Shown: positions 25,162 to 32,368 of the stretch, one piece after another | Layout of the letters: every line of letters begins with the position of its first letter | How positions within the stretch are numbered: the stretch's first letter is position 1 | Assembly (NCBI GenBank): GCA_001770935.1 | Contig: MESI01000131.1 | Span: forward strand, 1 to 36,271 | Direction: 5' to 3' | DNA: 36,271 nt | Origin: Burkholderiales bacterium RIFCSPLOWO2_12_FULL_61_40 | GTDB lineage: Bacteria > Pseudomonadota > Gammaproteobacteria > Burkholderiales > Burkholderiaceae_C | Translations under genes and position numbers: made by a program | Notes under the pieces: model-generated | The model's input: only the letters and a program-made list of their open reading frames with translations | What the model was told of the DNA's origin: nothing | Databases searched by the model: none

Positions 25162-26070
25162 ATGCCCTGGAAACACTGGTCCTCCGAACGCCTCGGGATA
25201 ACACTCGCCATCCTCGCCGCGCTCGGCTTTTCGTTCAAGGCGATCTTCGTCAAACTGGCCTACGCCGTGCCGCAGGCGGTGCCGGTCGATGCCGTCACCC
25301 TGCTCGCCCTGCGCATGTGTTTTGCGCTGCCGGTATTTGCCTGGGTGGGTTTCCAGTCCAGCCGGGGCGCCGCGCCGCTGACCCGGCGCGACTGGCTGGG
25401 GCTCACGGCGCTGGGGCTGCTGGGCTACTACGGCGCCAGCATTCTCGACTTCATCGGTCTGCGCTATATCACCGCCGGTCTGGAACGCCTGATTCTGTTC
25501 ACCTACCCGACGCTCACCATCCTGATTGGCGTGCTGTGCATGGGCAAAACGGCCTCGCGGCGCGAGATCGGCGCCCTGGCCCTGACCTACGCCGGCATCG
25601 GCCTGGCCTTTGCCCACGACCTGCACCTGGCAGCCGAAACCACCACCGTGCTGCTGGGGGTGGCCTTTGTGCTCGGTTCATCGGTGTCCTATGCCTTTTA
25701 CCAGGCGGGCAGTGAGCCGGTGATCCGGCGGATCGGCGCCGCCCGCTTTACCGCACTGGCCATGCTGGTGTCGACCTTGGCGACCTTGTTGCATTTTTTT
25801 GTGACGCAACCAACCAGCGCACTGATACAGCCCTTGCCCGTCTATGTCTATGGCGCGGCCATGGCGCTGTTTTCCACGGTGCTGCCGGTGTTCATGAATT
25901 CAGCGGCGATCCGTCGCATCGGCTCGGCCCAATCGGTGCTGATCGGCACCCTGGGTCCGGTACTGACCATCTTTTTCGGCTGGTGGCTGCTCGACGAGCC
26001 GCTGTCGCTGGCGCAGATGGCGGGGGCAGCTCTGGTGCTTGCGGGGGTGTTGCTGGTCAGCCGACGTTGA
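25162..26070 (+). CDS. EamA/DMT-family transporter
   Basis: A 302-aa inner-membrane protein with ten hydrophobic helices arranged as two EamA repeats (about 10-145 and 160-300), the plan of the drug/metabolite exporter family. Marker segments are the first-repeat end FTYPTLTILIGVLCMGKTASRREI and the second-repeat end GPVLTIFFGWWLLDEPLSLAQ. The substrate is unknown; an amino acid or metabolite efflux role would fit control by the divergent LysR gene. The ATG at 25162 is the first in frame before the first helix; the open frame extends upstream without similarity. Confidence 0.9.
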   Translation: MPWKHWSSERLGITLAILAALGFSFKAIFVKLAYAVPQAVPVDAVTLLALRMCFALPVFAWVGFQSSRGAAPLTRRDWLGLTALGLLGYYGASILDFIGLRYITAGLERLILFTYPTLTILIGVLCMGKTASRREIGALALTYAGIGLAFAHDLHLAAETTTVLLGVAFVLGSSVSYAFYQAGSEPVIRRIGAARFTALAMLVSTLATLLHFFVTQPTSALIQPLPVYVYGAAMALFSTVLPVFMNSAAIRRIGSAQSVLIGTLGPVLTIFFGWWLLDEPLSLAQMAGAALVLAGVLLVSRR

Positions 26071-26119
26071 TCGGCGACATGGAAAAATGATTAAAACGAC
26101 CCACATCCCCCGTAGAATA

Positions 26120-26148
26120 TGCGCAGACAGCTACCAAAACAATAGCAA
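26120..26148. repeat. 29-nt dispersed repeat, copy 3
   Basis: TGCGCAGACAGCTA-N9-ATAGCAA, preceded by AGAATA as in copy 2. It ends six bases before the start codon of the next gene and so occupies the position of its ribosome-binding site. Confidence 0.85.
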
Positions 26149-26153
26149 CTCTG

Positions 26154-27065
26154 ATGCAACTCGACATCTTTGAAGACAGCCGCGACGTCATGTTGCGCAA
26201 CGATGTGCTGGCCGCGCTCGGCGCCCACCGGGCGGTGGCGGCGCGCACCGCGTGGGAGACGCTGCGCCAGGAGTATGCGCAGGATGCACTCCTGCCCAGC
26301 ATGTTCACGCTTTTGCAGGCGCTTGAAACGCGCGTGCCGCAAGCCACGGCCAAGCCGGTGTTGGAAGACCACGACAGCCTGCGTCGGGCGCGACTTGCCT
26401 TGCAAGACAGCATCCAACCCGCTGCACAGCAATTGTTCAGCGCAAAGGCTGCGCCAGCGTGGCTGCGTCCGTTTTGGCAAGACTTGGTGCAAGGTGCTGC
26501 GCGCTTGCCGTTTCGCCCCGATTGCGAGGAGGACCACGCAGCACCCCTGCTCTTGCACCTGGAAGACTGGCAGGGTGCAGTGGAGGCCATCGCGCGCATT
26601 GCCTCATGGCGACGCATTCCGGCGCCCTTGGCCTGGATGACCCTGGCCAAACTGCGTCTGCTGGGTCTGCAGTCCAGCTGGGGCCTGCTGGCCGAACTGG
26701 CATGGCTTTCTCCCAAGCGCCTGGACGCGCTGCTGCAGCGCGCGCCCGACCCGCTATTGCAACGGCTCAAGGACCAGTTTGATGCCGGGTTCGATGCCGC
26801 CTTGGGGGCCGACGGTGCCATGCCAGACCCAACAGCCGATCTGGCATGGTTTCCGGCCTGGGTGCTCTGCGCACGGCCAGACTGGGTGGGCCATCTGGCG
26901 CTGGCGCAGCCGGGTCAGCACAGTGCGCCAGAACAGGCCATGCGCCTGATGGCCGAGCTCCTGGGGTTGGAGCGCCAAGGCCGCCACCATGATGTTGTGG
27001 CCCATCGCAAGCACCTGCGCGCCCTGCATCCTGGGCTGTACGCGGCTTATATGAAGACGCGCTAG
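26154..27065 (+). CDS. Conserved-looking protein of unknown function, 303 aa
   Basis: I do not recognise a family. The protein is cytoplasmic by composition, with no signal peptide or membrane helix, and is rich in Leu, Ala, Trp and Arg in a pattern of amphipathic helices resembling a helical-repeat (TPR-like) fold: HRAVAARTAWETLRQEYAQD, LHLEDWQGAVEAIARIASW, LRALHPGLYAAYMKTR. The even codon use argues for a real gene. The start at MQLDIFEDSRDVMLRND directly follows a dispersed repeat, so no normal Shine-Dalgarno is visible. Two hairpins follow its stop, the second with a T run. Confidence 0.75.
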   Translation: MQLDIFEDSRDVMLRNDVLAALGAHRAVAARTAWETLRQEYAQDALLPSMFTLLQALETRVPQATAKPVLEDHDSLRRARLALQDSIQPAAQQLFSAKAAPAWLRPFWQDLVQGAARLPFRPDCEEDHAAPLLLHLEDWQGAVEAIARIASWRRIPAPLAWMTLAKLRLLGLQSSWGLLAELAWLSPKRLDALLQRAPDPLLQRLKDQFDAGFDAALGADGAMPDPTADLAWFPAWVLCARPDWVGHLALAQPGQHSAPEQAMRLMAELLGLERQGRHHDVVAHRKHLRALHPGLYAAYMKTR

Positions 27066-27110
27066 GGCGTCCGCGAATACCTCAGCCGCCACAGAACTGG
27101 ATCTGTGCAG

Positions 27111-27132
27111 CCGCTGCGATTGAAGCGGTTTT
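27111..27132 (+). terminator. Probable terminator of the 303-aa gene
   Basis: CCGCT-GCGATTGA-AGCGG followed by TTTT, 46 bases after the stop codon. A second hairpin, CACAGA-ACTGGA-TCTGTG (27090-27107), lies immediately upstream. Confidence 0.5.
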
Positions 27133-27247
27133 CCTTGCCCGGCGCACACCAGCGTGTCGGATTTATACAAGACTCCGGCGCGCGGCTACCCTATCCTTGC
27201 AGCCCCTGACGCCTGTCACCCCATTCAGCCTCAACAAGGAAACCACC

Positions 27248-27619
27248 ATGTCCCCCAGCGCACCATCCGCCCGCGTCACCCAACTGCTGGAAGACATCCG
27301 CCATCTCGATGAAGGCCGATTCGAACTGGTGCAAGCACTCAGAAAACTGATCCTCGGATTGGATGTCCGCGTGTCGGAGGAAGTGAAGTACGGCGGCCTG
27401 TTATTTGGCGCAACTGCGCCCTTTTGTGGCGTGTTCGCCTACGCCCAGCACGCCTCCCTGGAGTTCGGTGCGGGCGCGTCCCTGCCCGACCCGCACCAGG
27501 TGCTGGAGGGTTCGGGCAAGTTGCGCCGCCACATCAAACTGGCGTCGCTCCAGGACATTTCCGCCAAACACGTCCGCGAATACCTGGTCCTGGCACTGCA
27601 GGCCAGCGCCACACCATAA
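27248..27619 (+). CDS. DUF1801 domain protein
   Basis: A 123-aa cytoplasmic protein of the DUF1801 (YdhG-like) fold. Typical features are VSEEVKYGGLLFGATAPFCGVFAYAQHASLEFG and GSGKLRRHIKLASLQDI near the C-terminus. Family members are small alpha/beta proteins without a settled function. AAGGAAA lies six bases upstream of the ATG at 27248. The gene converges on an AraC-type regulator with only seven bases between the two stop codons. Confidence 0.85.
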   Translation: MSPSAPSARVTQLLEDIRHLDEGRFELVQALRKLILGLDVRVSEEVKYGGLLFGATAPFCGVFAYAQHASLEFGAGASLPDPHQVLEGSGKLRRHIKLASLQDISAKHVREYLVLALQASATP

Positions 27620-27626
27620 GGGCTCG

Positions 27627-28274
27627 TTACGGATAGCCCGAGGCAGCCGCCACCGCCAGCACCCCGGACGAGGCCAGCACGGCGCTGGGTGTGCGCCCCA
27701 GCCAGCGCTGGAACTCGCGCGTCATATGGGCTTGATCGGAAAAGCCGTGATCAGCGGCGCAGGCCGCCAAAGACGGGGCCAGGGGCAGCCCGACGGTGGC
27801 ACGGCGAATGCGGGCCAGGCACTTCCAGTACGCGGGCTGGCGCCCCGTGGCGCCTTGCACCAGGCGCTGCAAAGTCCGCTCGGACACGCCCAACTGCCGC
27901 GCCGCCACAGCCACGGTGGCGCTGACCGACAGGCTGTGCAGCGCATCGACCACGCGGGGGTCCAGGCGCACGCAGGCATCCAGCAAAGGCAAGGCGTCTT
28001 GCGCTTCATGCAGCGGGCGGGCCTGCACAGCGCGCAAAAGCCCGGCCTCATCCAACTGCGCGCCGGGCTGCAAGCGAAAGCCCCAGAAATGCTCCCCTAC
28101 CGTACCCGCCACGTCATAAGCCGTATCGGCCAATGCGGTCAGCAACCATTGGGGGCGCTGACCCGGCGCTGCATGCAAGATCAGATCACGGCAGCCATCG
28201 GGCAGCACGACCGTGCTGTCGGTGTTGGTGGACGTGTGGCGCCACGCTTGCAAAACGGATGGGGGTAAAGACAT
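27627..28274 (-). CDS. Short AraC-type transcriptional regulator
   Basis: About 215 aa. The N-terminal part (VVLPDGCRDLILHAAPGQRP) fits the DUF6597 sensor found in small AraC proteins, and the C-terminal part carries the double helix-turn-helix: VAVAARQLGVSERTLQRLVQ and LAACAADHGFSDQAHMTREF followed by RWLGRTPSAV. The ATG at 28274 was preferred; another at 28292 is in frame, and neither has a good ribosome site. It lies 19 bases downstream of the channel gene on the same strand, so the two may be co-transcribed. Confidence 0.87.
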   Translation of the reverse strand: MSLPPSVLQAWRHTSTNTDSTVVLPDGCRDLILHAAPGQRPQWLLTALADTAYDVAGTVGEHFWGFRLQPGAQLDEAGLLRAVQARPLHEAQDALPLLDACVRLDPRVVDALHSLSVSATVAVAARQLGVSERTLQRLVQGATGRQPAYWKCLARIRRATVGLPLAPSLAACAADHGFSDQAHMTREFQRWLGRTPSAVLASSGVLAVAAASGYP

Positions 28275-28293
28275 AGGAGCCAGTGGGCCCAAC

Positions 28294-29157
28294 TCATTTG
28301 TCAGCGTCTTCGACCGGCCGCCGCGCGACAGAGTCGAGCAACTGCTGGGCTTGGCGGTTGCCTACGGCGGCTTCCGCCAATAAAAAACCACCGACATCGC
28401 CGATGCTGATGATGGCGTCGGCACCCGCCGCTTCCAGATAAAGCCGCTGGCTGGGGTCCAGCAATTCCGCGACGATACGGGCGCCGGGGTTGGCCTTTCT
28501 GGCCATCAGGCAGTTGACGGTGGTCAGCGCATCGGCATGCTGGCGTTCGTTGTAGTTGGCCAGCAGCACAACCAAAGCAGCGCTCGACAAAGAGGCGCGT
28601 GCCAACGACTCGCCACGGATCGGATGACCCGCGCGCGTAAAAAGCACAAACGGGTCATCGACCGGTTTCTGTTCAAGATCGGCCATCACCAGAATCGGCG
28701 TCGAATGGTGTTGTGCTTCATGGCGTAGTGTCGTGATGATCTGACCGCCCTTGAGGTTCCATCCCACCAACACAATGTGCTTCTGAAGTGTGTGCATTTT
28801 GAGCCCCATTTCCTCTTTCAATTTACGTTCGATCAGCACCGCTGCCGCCAGGGCACACAGCAAGGCGGTCAGCAGTTTGGACAAGATGACCACCACGCTC
28901 ATCACCATGCGCCCGCCGGTGGTCAGCGGCACCACGGCGGTGTCACCCGAGGTCATCATGGACACCAGCAAAAAATAAATGGATTCGATCGGGCCGTGGA
29001 TGCGCGGATTGATGCCCACTTCCAGAAAATAAACCAGCAAGGCGCATCCGACCCACACCGCAGCAAAAATCACCGTGAGCTCGACGATGAACCGGTAGCG
29101 GGCCACGGCCATGAGCCGAATGAAGATCGACGATATCAAACCACGGCTTGGCGCCAT
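28294..29157 (-). CDS. Two-helix potassium-channel-like protein with RCK/TrkA-N domain
   Basis: A 287-aa inner-membrane protein: TM1 (about 23-46), a pore region, TM2 (about 83-110), then a cytoplasmic Rossmann-type RCK domain (HIVLVGWNLKGGQII at about 127-141) extending to the C-terminus. The plan is that of prokaryotic ligand-gated K+ channels. The pore sequence, however, reads MMTSGDTAVVP (TSGDTA at 69-74) where potassium channels have TVGYGD, so ion selectivity is uncertain. The start at 29157 has AGGAGAG upstream and was preferred to a TTG at 29178. It may be co-transcribed with the downstream AraC gene. Confidence 0.85.
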   Translation of the reverse strand: MAPSRGLISSIFIRLMAVARYRFIVELTVIFAAVWVGCALLVYFLEVGINPRIHGPIESIYFLLVSMMTSGDTAVVPLTTGGRMVMSVVVILSKLLTALLCALAAAVLIERKLKEEMGLKMHTLQKHIVLVGWNLKGGQIITTLRHEAQHHSTPILVMADLEQKPVDDPFVLFTRAGHPIRGESLARASLSSAALVVLLANYNERQHADALTTVNCLMARKANPGARIVAELLDPSQRLYLEAAGADAIISIGDVGGFLLAEAAVGNRQAQQLLDSVARRPVEDADK

Positions 29158-29178
29158 ACCTGCACTCTCCTGCGTCAA

Positions 29179-29597
29179 GGACTACCCAACAGGCAGTACA
29201 CGCCCACACTATAGCCCTGCCAATCCGCTTGTGCACCGGCGCTTCACCGGTATAAACCCTACTGGCTGGCGTTGCCAAATTTCAGGTCGCTGGCCTGGGT
29301 GCCCCCCACAATGGCGCGCCACAGCAACAGGAATTGAACGATGAAGCTTCTGGCCACACACGCCAGGTCCGGTTTCTTGGCTGCGCGCCAGCCATCCGCT
29401 TGAACGAATAAGGTTAGATCGTGATCGCGAAGCGAGCCACGATCTGAACCGGTTGTTGGACAAGCCCGGCTCCGAAGTGACATTGCTCTGAAAATATCTC
29501 CAACTGTCCCACCGGCTACGACGGACCCCAGCACTGCAAAGACCGTGTGCGGCGATGACCCCAACCCCCATTGCAAGGGCTGATTGCCAAACTGGGC
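29179..29597. other. 419-base interval without an intact gene; decayed edge of the primase fragment
   Basis: No intact gene is recognised. Frames on the minus strand are open for up to 149 codons but lack family features. The start of the interval should hold the channel gene promoter. A hairpin, AGATCGTG-N14-CACGATCT with an inner TCGC-GAA-GCGA stem, lies at 29416-29445. The right part is probably decayed sequence from the TOTE gene. Confidence 0.5.
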
Positions 29598-30155
29598 TCA
29601 GTTGCGCCGACCCGGCAAGCTGTTTTGCACTGTTTTCGAACGAACGATGCCGCCACACCCACTGGGCGTGCTTGCGCGCAGGTGTTCTCGCTGAATTTGT
29701 ACAAAATCGATGGCGAGAAAATAGCAGCGGTGGTCGACCAGGAGTGGATACACGCCAGCGGTGATCTTGCCTCTGAGATGCTGGCGAATGGTGTAGTCGG
29801 TGACGGGCGCATAGAGGTTATGACTGCACTCGCTGCATTTGATGGTTGGCAATTTGCAAATACCGGGTTGCCATTTGTTGGTGCAGTGGGGTGAATACCC
29901 AGACTTCCCCGTCGTTGTGCTTGTCCAGCGAACTGGATAGATATCCTCCCGCCCGCGAAAGAGTCGTCGGAAGAGAATGACCTTCGCATGGGGTGACAAC
30001 GCGTTGGCATTGGGTTGGGGCACCGAATCGCCAATGTCGGGACTTGATGGTTGCGGTGCCGTGATGCCGTGCTGTGCAAGCAGGGCCTTTAGCGCGTCAT
30101 TCTCGGCACGTAGCTGGATGAGTTCGGCTTCGGTCTCCTGAACACTGGCGGTCAT
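29598..30155 (-). pseudogene. TOTE conflict-system primase, N-terminal fragment
   Basis: The first 155 or so codons match, from memory, the start of TOTE conflict-system proteins, which join an archaeo-eukaryotic primase domain to a helicase and nuclease parts and are thought to act in defence or element conflict. Seen here: a Leu-zipper-like start (LRAENDALKALLAQHGI), LFRRLFRGREDIYPVRW, TGKSGYSP, four cysteines in NKWQPGICKLPTIKCSEC, PVTDYTIRQHL and GVYPLLVDHRCYFLAIDF. Immediately after AIDF the family continues DK..., whereas here the frame turns to unrelated residues and stops. A neighbouring frame reads ARPVGVAASFVRK, similar to the expected GVPASLERS, so frameshift decay is likely. The remaining several hundred residues are absent. 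Start codon and AAAGGAA ribosome site are intact. Confidence 0.8.
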
Positions 30156-30194
30156 TGAGCATTCCTTTATTCGACTTTACCTCCCAGGCTTGAG

Positions 30195-30227
30195 CACTTG
30201 AAAAGTGTCAGAAATAACATCACACTT
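30195..30227. promoter_or_regulatory. Inverted CACTT/AAGTG repeats upstream of the antitoxin gene
   Basis: CACTT-GAA-AAGTG (30195-30207) overlaps a second pair, AAGTGT (30203-30208) and ACACTT (30222-30227). AbiEi antitoxins are known to repress their own operon by binding inverted repeats, so this is a likely operator, 23 bases before the start codon. Confidence 0.5.
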
Positions 30228-30249
30228 CTTGCAGTCAGGAGATATCGCT

Positions 30250-30996
30250 ATGCAGACCCTCGCCAAACAAGTCTTGAAACACGCCACCGGCGCGCCGGAG
30301 GGCACGCCTTTGGTCGCCAAAGAACTGTTGCATTTGGGAAGTCGCGCCGCAGTGGATCAAGTGTTGTCCCGTCTGGTGCAGCGCGGTGCTCTGTTGCGTG
30401 CCGGGCGCGGCATCTATGTCTTGCCCGTCGAGAGCCGCTTCGGCACCCGTGCGCCGTCGGCCGTCAAGATGGTCGAAGGCTTGGCAAACCAGCGTGGGGA
30501 AACCATCGTGGCGCACGGTGCCGCCGCCGCCAACGCGCTAGGCCTGACCACACAGGTCCCAATGCGAGCGGTCTATCTCACCTCCGGCCCCAGCCGCCAA
30601 TTGAAATTGGGCGCTCAGATGGTCGAGTTCCGACACGCACCAATCTGGCAACTGATCTTTCCGGGGCGGGCTGCGGGAGAAGTGGTGCGGGCACTGGCTT
30701 GGCTAGGCCCGGAAAAAGCCGGTGCAGCGATCAAAAAACTGCGCACCAAATTGCCAGCATCCGAACTGAAAGAAGTCGCGTCAGCGCGGTCACGCCTGCC
30801 GACCTGGATGGCCCAAGAGATCAGCACCCTGGTCGCCGCCGGGCCGCCCCAAGGCGAAACAGCCCCCTTGGGGGGCAGCGACCCGCGAAGCGGCGGAGCG
30901 TGGGGGCAACGTTTCACCGCCGGGCCGCCCCAAGGCGAAACAGCCCCCTTGGGGGGCAGCGCAGTACGCGCAGCGACAAGCGTGGGGGCAGCCTGA
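30250..30996 (+). CDS. AbiEi-like (DUF6088) type IV antitoxin with a repeat-derived tail
   Basis: A 248-aa protein. Residues 1-195 match the DUF6088/AbiEi plan: an N-terminal winged helix (LVAKELLHLGSRAAVDQVLSRLVQRGALLRAGRGIYVLP) and a C-terminal domain (AHGAAAANALGLTTQVPMRAVYLTSGPSRQLKLG, FPGRAAGEVVRALAWLG). Such proteins repress their operon and neutralise the AbiEii nucleotidyltransferase toxin encoded next. From about residue 196 the protein is translated repeat DNA (GPPQGETAPLGGS occurs twice), so the natural end has probably been overrun. AGGAG lies eight bases before the ATG at 30250. The toxin gene follows three bases after the stop but is broken. Confidence 0.85.
   Translation: MQTLAKQVLKHATGAPEGTPLVAKELLHLGSRAAVDQVLSRLVQRGALLRAGRGIYVLPVESRFGTRAPSAVKMVEGLANQRGETIVAHGAAAANALGLTTQVPMRAVYLTSGPSRQLKLGAQMVEFRHAPIWQLIFPGRAAGEVVRALAWLGPEKAGAAIKKLRTKLPASELKEVASARSRLPTWMAQEISTLVAAGPPQGETAPLGGSDPRSGGAWGQRFTAGPPQGETAPLGGSAVRAATSVGAA
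30836..30992 (+). repeat. Tandem pair of a GC-rich hairpin repeat inside the antitoxin gene
   Basis: Two units, 30836-30909 and 30917-30992 (81-base period), share an identical 44-base start, including the stem CCCCAAGG...CCTTGGGG, and a common end CGTGGGGGCA. It looks like an intergenic repeat of the type scattered in Comamonadaceae genomes. Confidence 0.85.
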
Positions 30997-30999
30997 CCC

Positions 31000-31671
31000 A
31001 TGGTTGATTTCTTCAAGCTCTCCACCGCCGAACGGCTGGAGGCGCTTGATTTGGCGGCCAACACATCGGGCCTGCTGCCCCATCTGCTGGAAAAAGACAT
31101 CTGGGTGGTCTGGTCATTGCGGCACCTCTTTGTCGGCCCTTACGCTGACCACTTGGTATTCAAGGGCGGCACATCCTTATCGAAGGCCTATGGCGTCATC
31201 CGGCGCGGCCGCCTACTTGCCGGGGGTGGATTTTCCCAGCGCGACGTCACAGGTGATGCGCGCAGAGCGCACCTTCTGGGAGAAGGCTACGGCGATTCAT
31301 GTTTTTTGCGCGCAGGGCGAGTTTCGCGGTGGCGACCGCTTCGCGCGCCACTGGCACGACCAACGAGGCTGGATGCTGGTGGCTTCACTGACGCCGCCAT
31401 CGCGGACAAAGCCCTCGCCCGCGCCGTCGCTGACCACAAGAGCGCGTTCTTTGCAGAAAAGAACGCGCATGGCAAGACCATCGACTATTACGCAGCGGTC
31501 GCAGGTGGACTCCAGCTTGTACCTGACGACGGCGCGTTGGCCAAATTGGCTACCGACTACCAACACATGGTCGATGACGGCTTGTTCCTCGATGACGCCG
31601 AGCCATTCGAAGCTTTGATGGAGCGATGTCAGGCGATCCAGCAGAAGGCCAATGCAAAGCAACCACCATAA
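31000..31671 (+). pseudogene. AbiEii/AbiGii toxin nucleotidyltransferase, internally deleted and frameshifted
   Basis: The 5' part encodes the family start (VDFFKLSTAERLEALDLAAN, LLEKDIWVVWSLRHLF, LVFKGGTSLSKAYGVI). At about 31205 the family should continue with the SEDIDL metal-binding Asp motif, but the DNA jumps directly to sequence that, in the next frame (about 31206-31360), reads AAAYLPGVDFPSATSQVM, AERTFWEKATAIHVFCAQG and GGDRFARHWHD, the later part of the same family. Near 31362 the frame returns (TRLDAGGFTDAAIADKALA) to the end. So there is one internal deletion, removing an estimated 130-150 residues and the catalytic Asp pair, plus a one-base loss. The product cannot be an active AMPylase/nucleotidyltransferase. 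The open frame across the shifts is accidental. Confidence 0.87.
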
Positions 31672-31924
31672 CCAAATTCAATTTCGGGGCATGGCGCCAT
31701 CAGATGCACTTGAGGCCAGGGCGCGTGAACACGCGCACAAACTGGAGTCCTTCGCCTCCGATTTGATGGCCTGCCATATCGTGATCGAACTTGAGCAAAA
31801 GCACCAGCACCAGGGTCGCCCCTACAGCGTGCGCATCGACCTCACGGTGCCTGGCCACGAACTCGTGGTAAACCGGGTTCGGAATGAAGATGCCCACATC
31901 GCCCTGCGCGATGCGTTTGATGAC
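31652..31924 (+). pseudogene. HPF/RaiA-type ribosome-associated protein, 3' end deleted
   Basis: About 91 codons match the S30AE-type ribosome hibernation factors: IQFRGMAPSDALEARAREHA, LMACHIVIELEQKHQHQGRPYSV and RIDLTVPGHELVVNR, ending at ALRDAFDD. Relatives continue with a basic helix and often a cold-shock-like domain; here the sequence passes at 31925-31931 into the antisense of polX. The frame stays open to 32350 only because that antisense lacks stops. The start overlaps the broken toxin gene by 20 bases and has AAGG upstream. Confidence 0.8.
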
Positions 31925-31930
31925 AAACCC

Positions 31931-32335
31931 ATGGACGGTTTGAATGCGCCCCTGTTCAGCGGCGCGGCGCAATTGGTCCAGCGTTTCAATGCCCAGTTCC
32001 TGGTGCAGGGCCCGCACGCGCTTCGGCCCCAGGCCGGGAAGCCTCAGCAACTCCGCCAGCGCCGGGGCAACTTCCTGGCGCAGGCGCTCCAATTGGGCGC
32101 AGGTCCCGGTGTCCACCACCTCGGTGATCATTGCAGCCAGTTTCGGGCCGATTCCGGGCAGTGCGTCCAGGTTTTCATGCCGGGCGACCATCTCCTTCAC
32201 GCTGTGTCCCATCTCACCGAGCGTGCGCACAGCGTTGCGGTAGGCACGCACGCGAAAAGGGTTGGCGTCTTCCATCTCCAGCAGGTCGGCGATTTCGGAG
32301 AATACAGCGGCAATATCCGTGTTGACGAGGGGCAT
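31931..32335 (-). pseudogene. polX: DNA polymerase X (PolX), N-terminal fragment
   Basis: About 135 codons match the N-terminal helix-hairpin-helix domain of bacterial PolX (family X polymerase / 3'-5' exonuclease, normally about 570 aa): MPLVNTDIAAVFSEIADLLE, NPFRVRAYRNAVRTLG, LDALPGIGPKLAAMI and LPGLGPKRVRALHQELGIETL. After GRIQTVHGF the coding match ends at the junction with the HPF/RaiA fragment. The polymerase palm (Asp triad) and the PHP exonuclease domain are gone. The start has AGGAG nine bases upstream, so a short product could still be made, but it would have no enzyme activity. Confidence 0.85.
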
Positions 32336-32368
32336 ACGGTTCGCTCCTAAAGACTGCGGGTTTTACTG

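Noticed and set aside
29209..29658. A 149-codon minus-strand frame as a separate gene
   Set aside because: No recognisable motif, no ribosome-binding site, and it overlaps the broken primase end.
31652..32350. One 232-aa protein starting with an HPF/RaiA domain
   Set aside because: After residue 91 the sequence is the exact antisense of a recognisable PolX N-terminus; the length is an accident of a missing stop.
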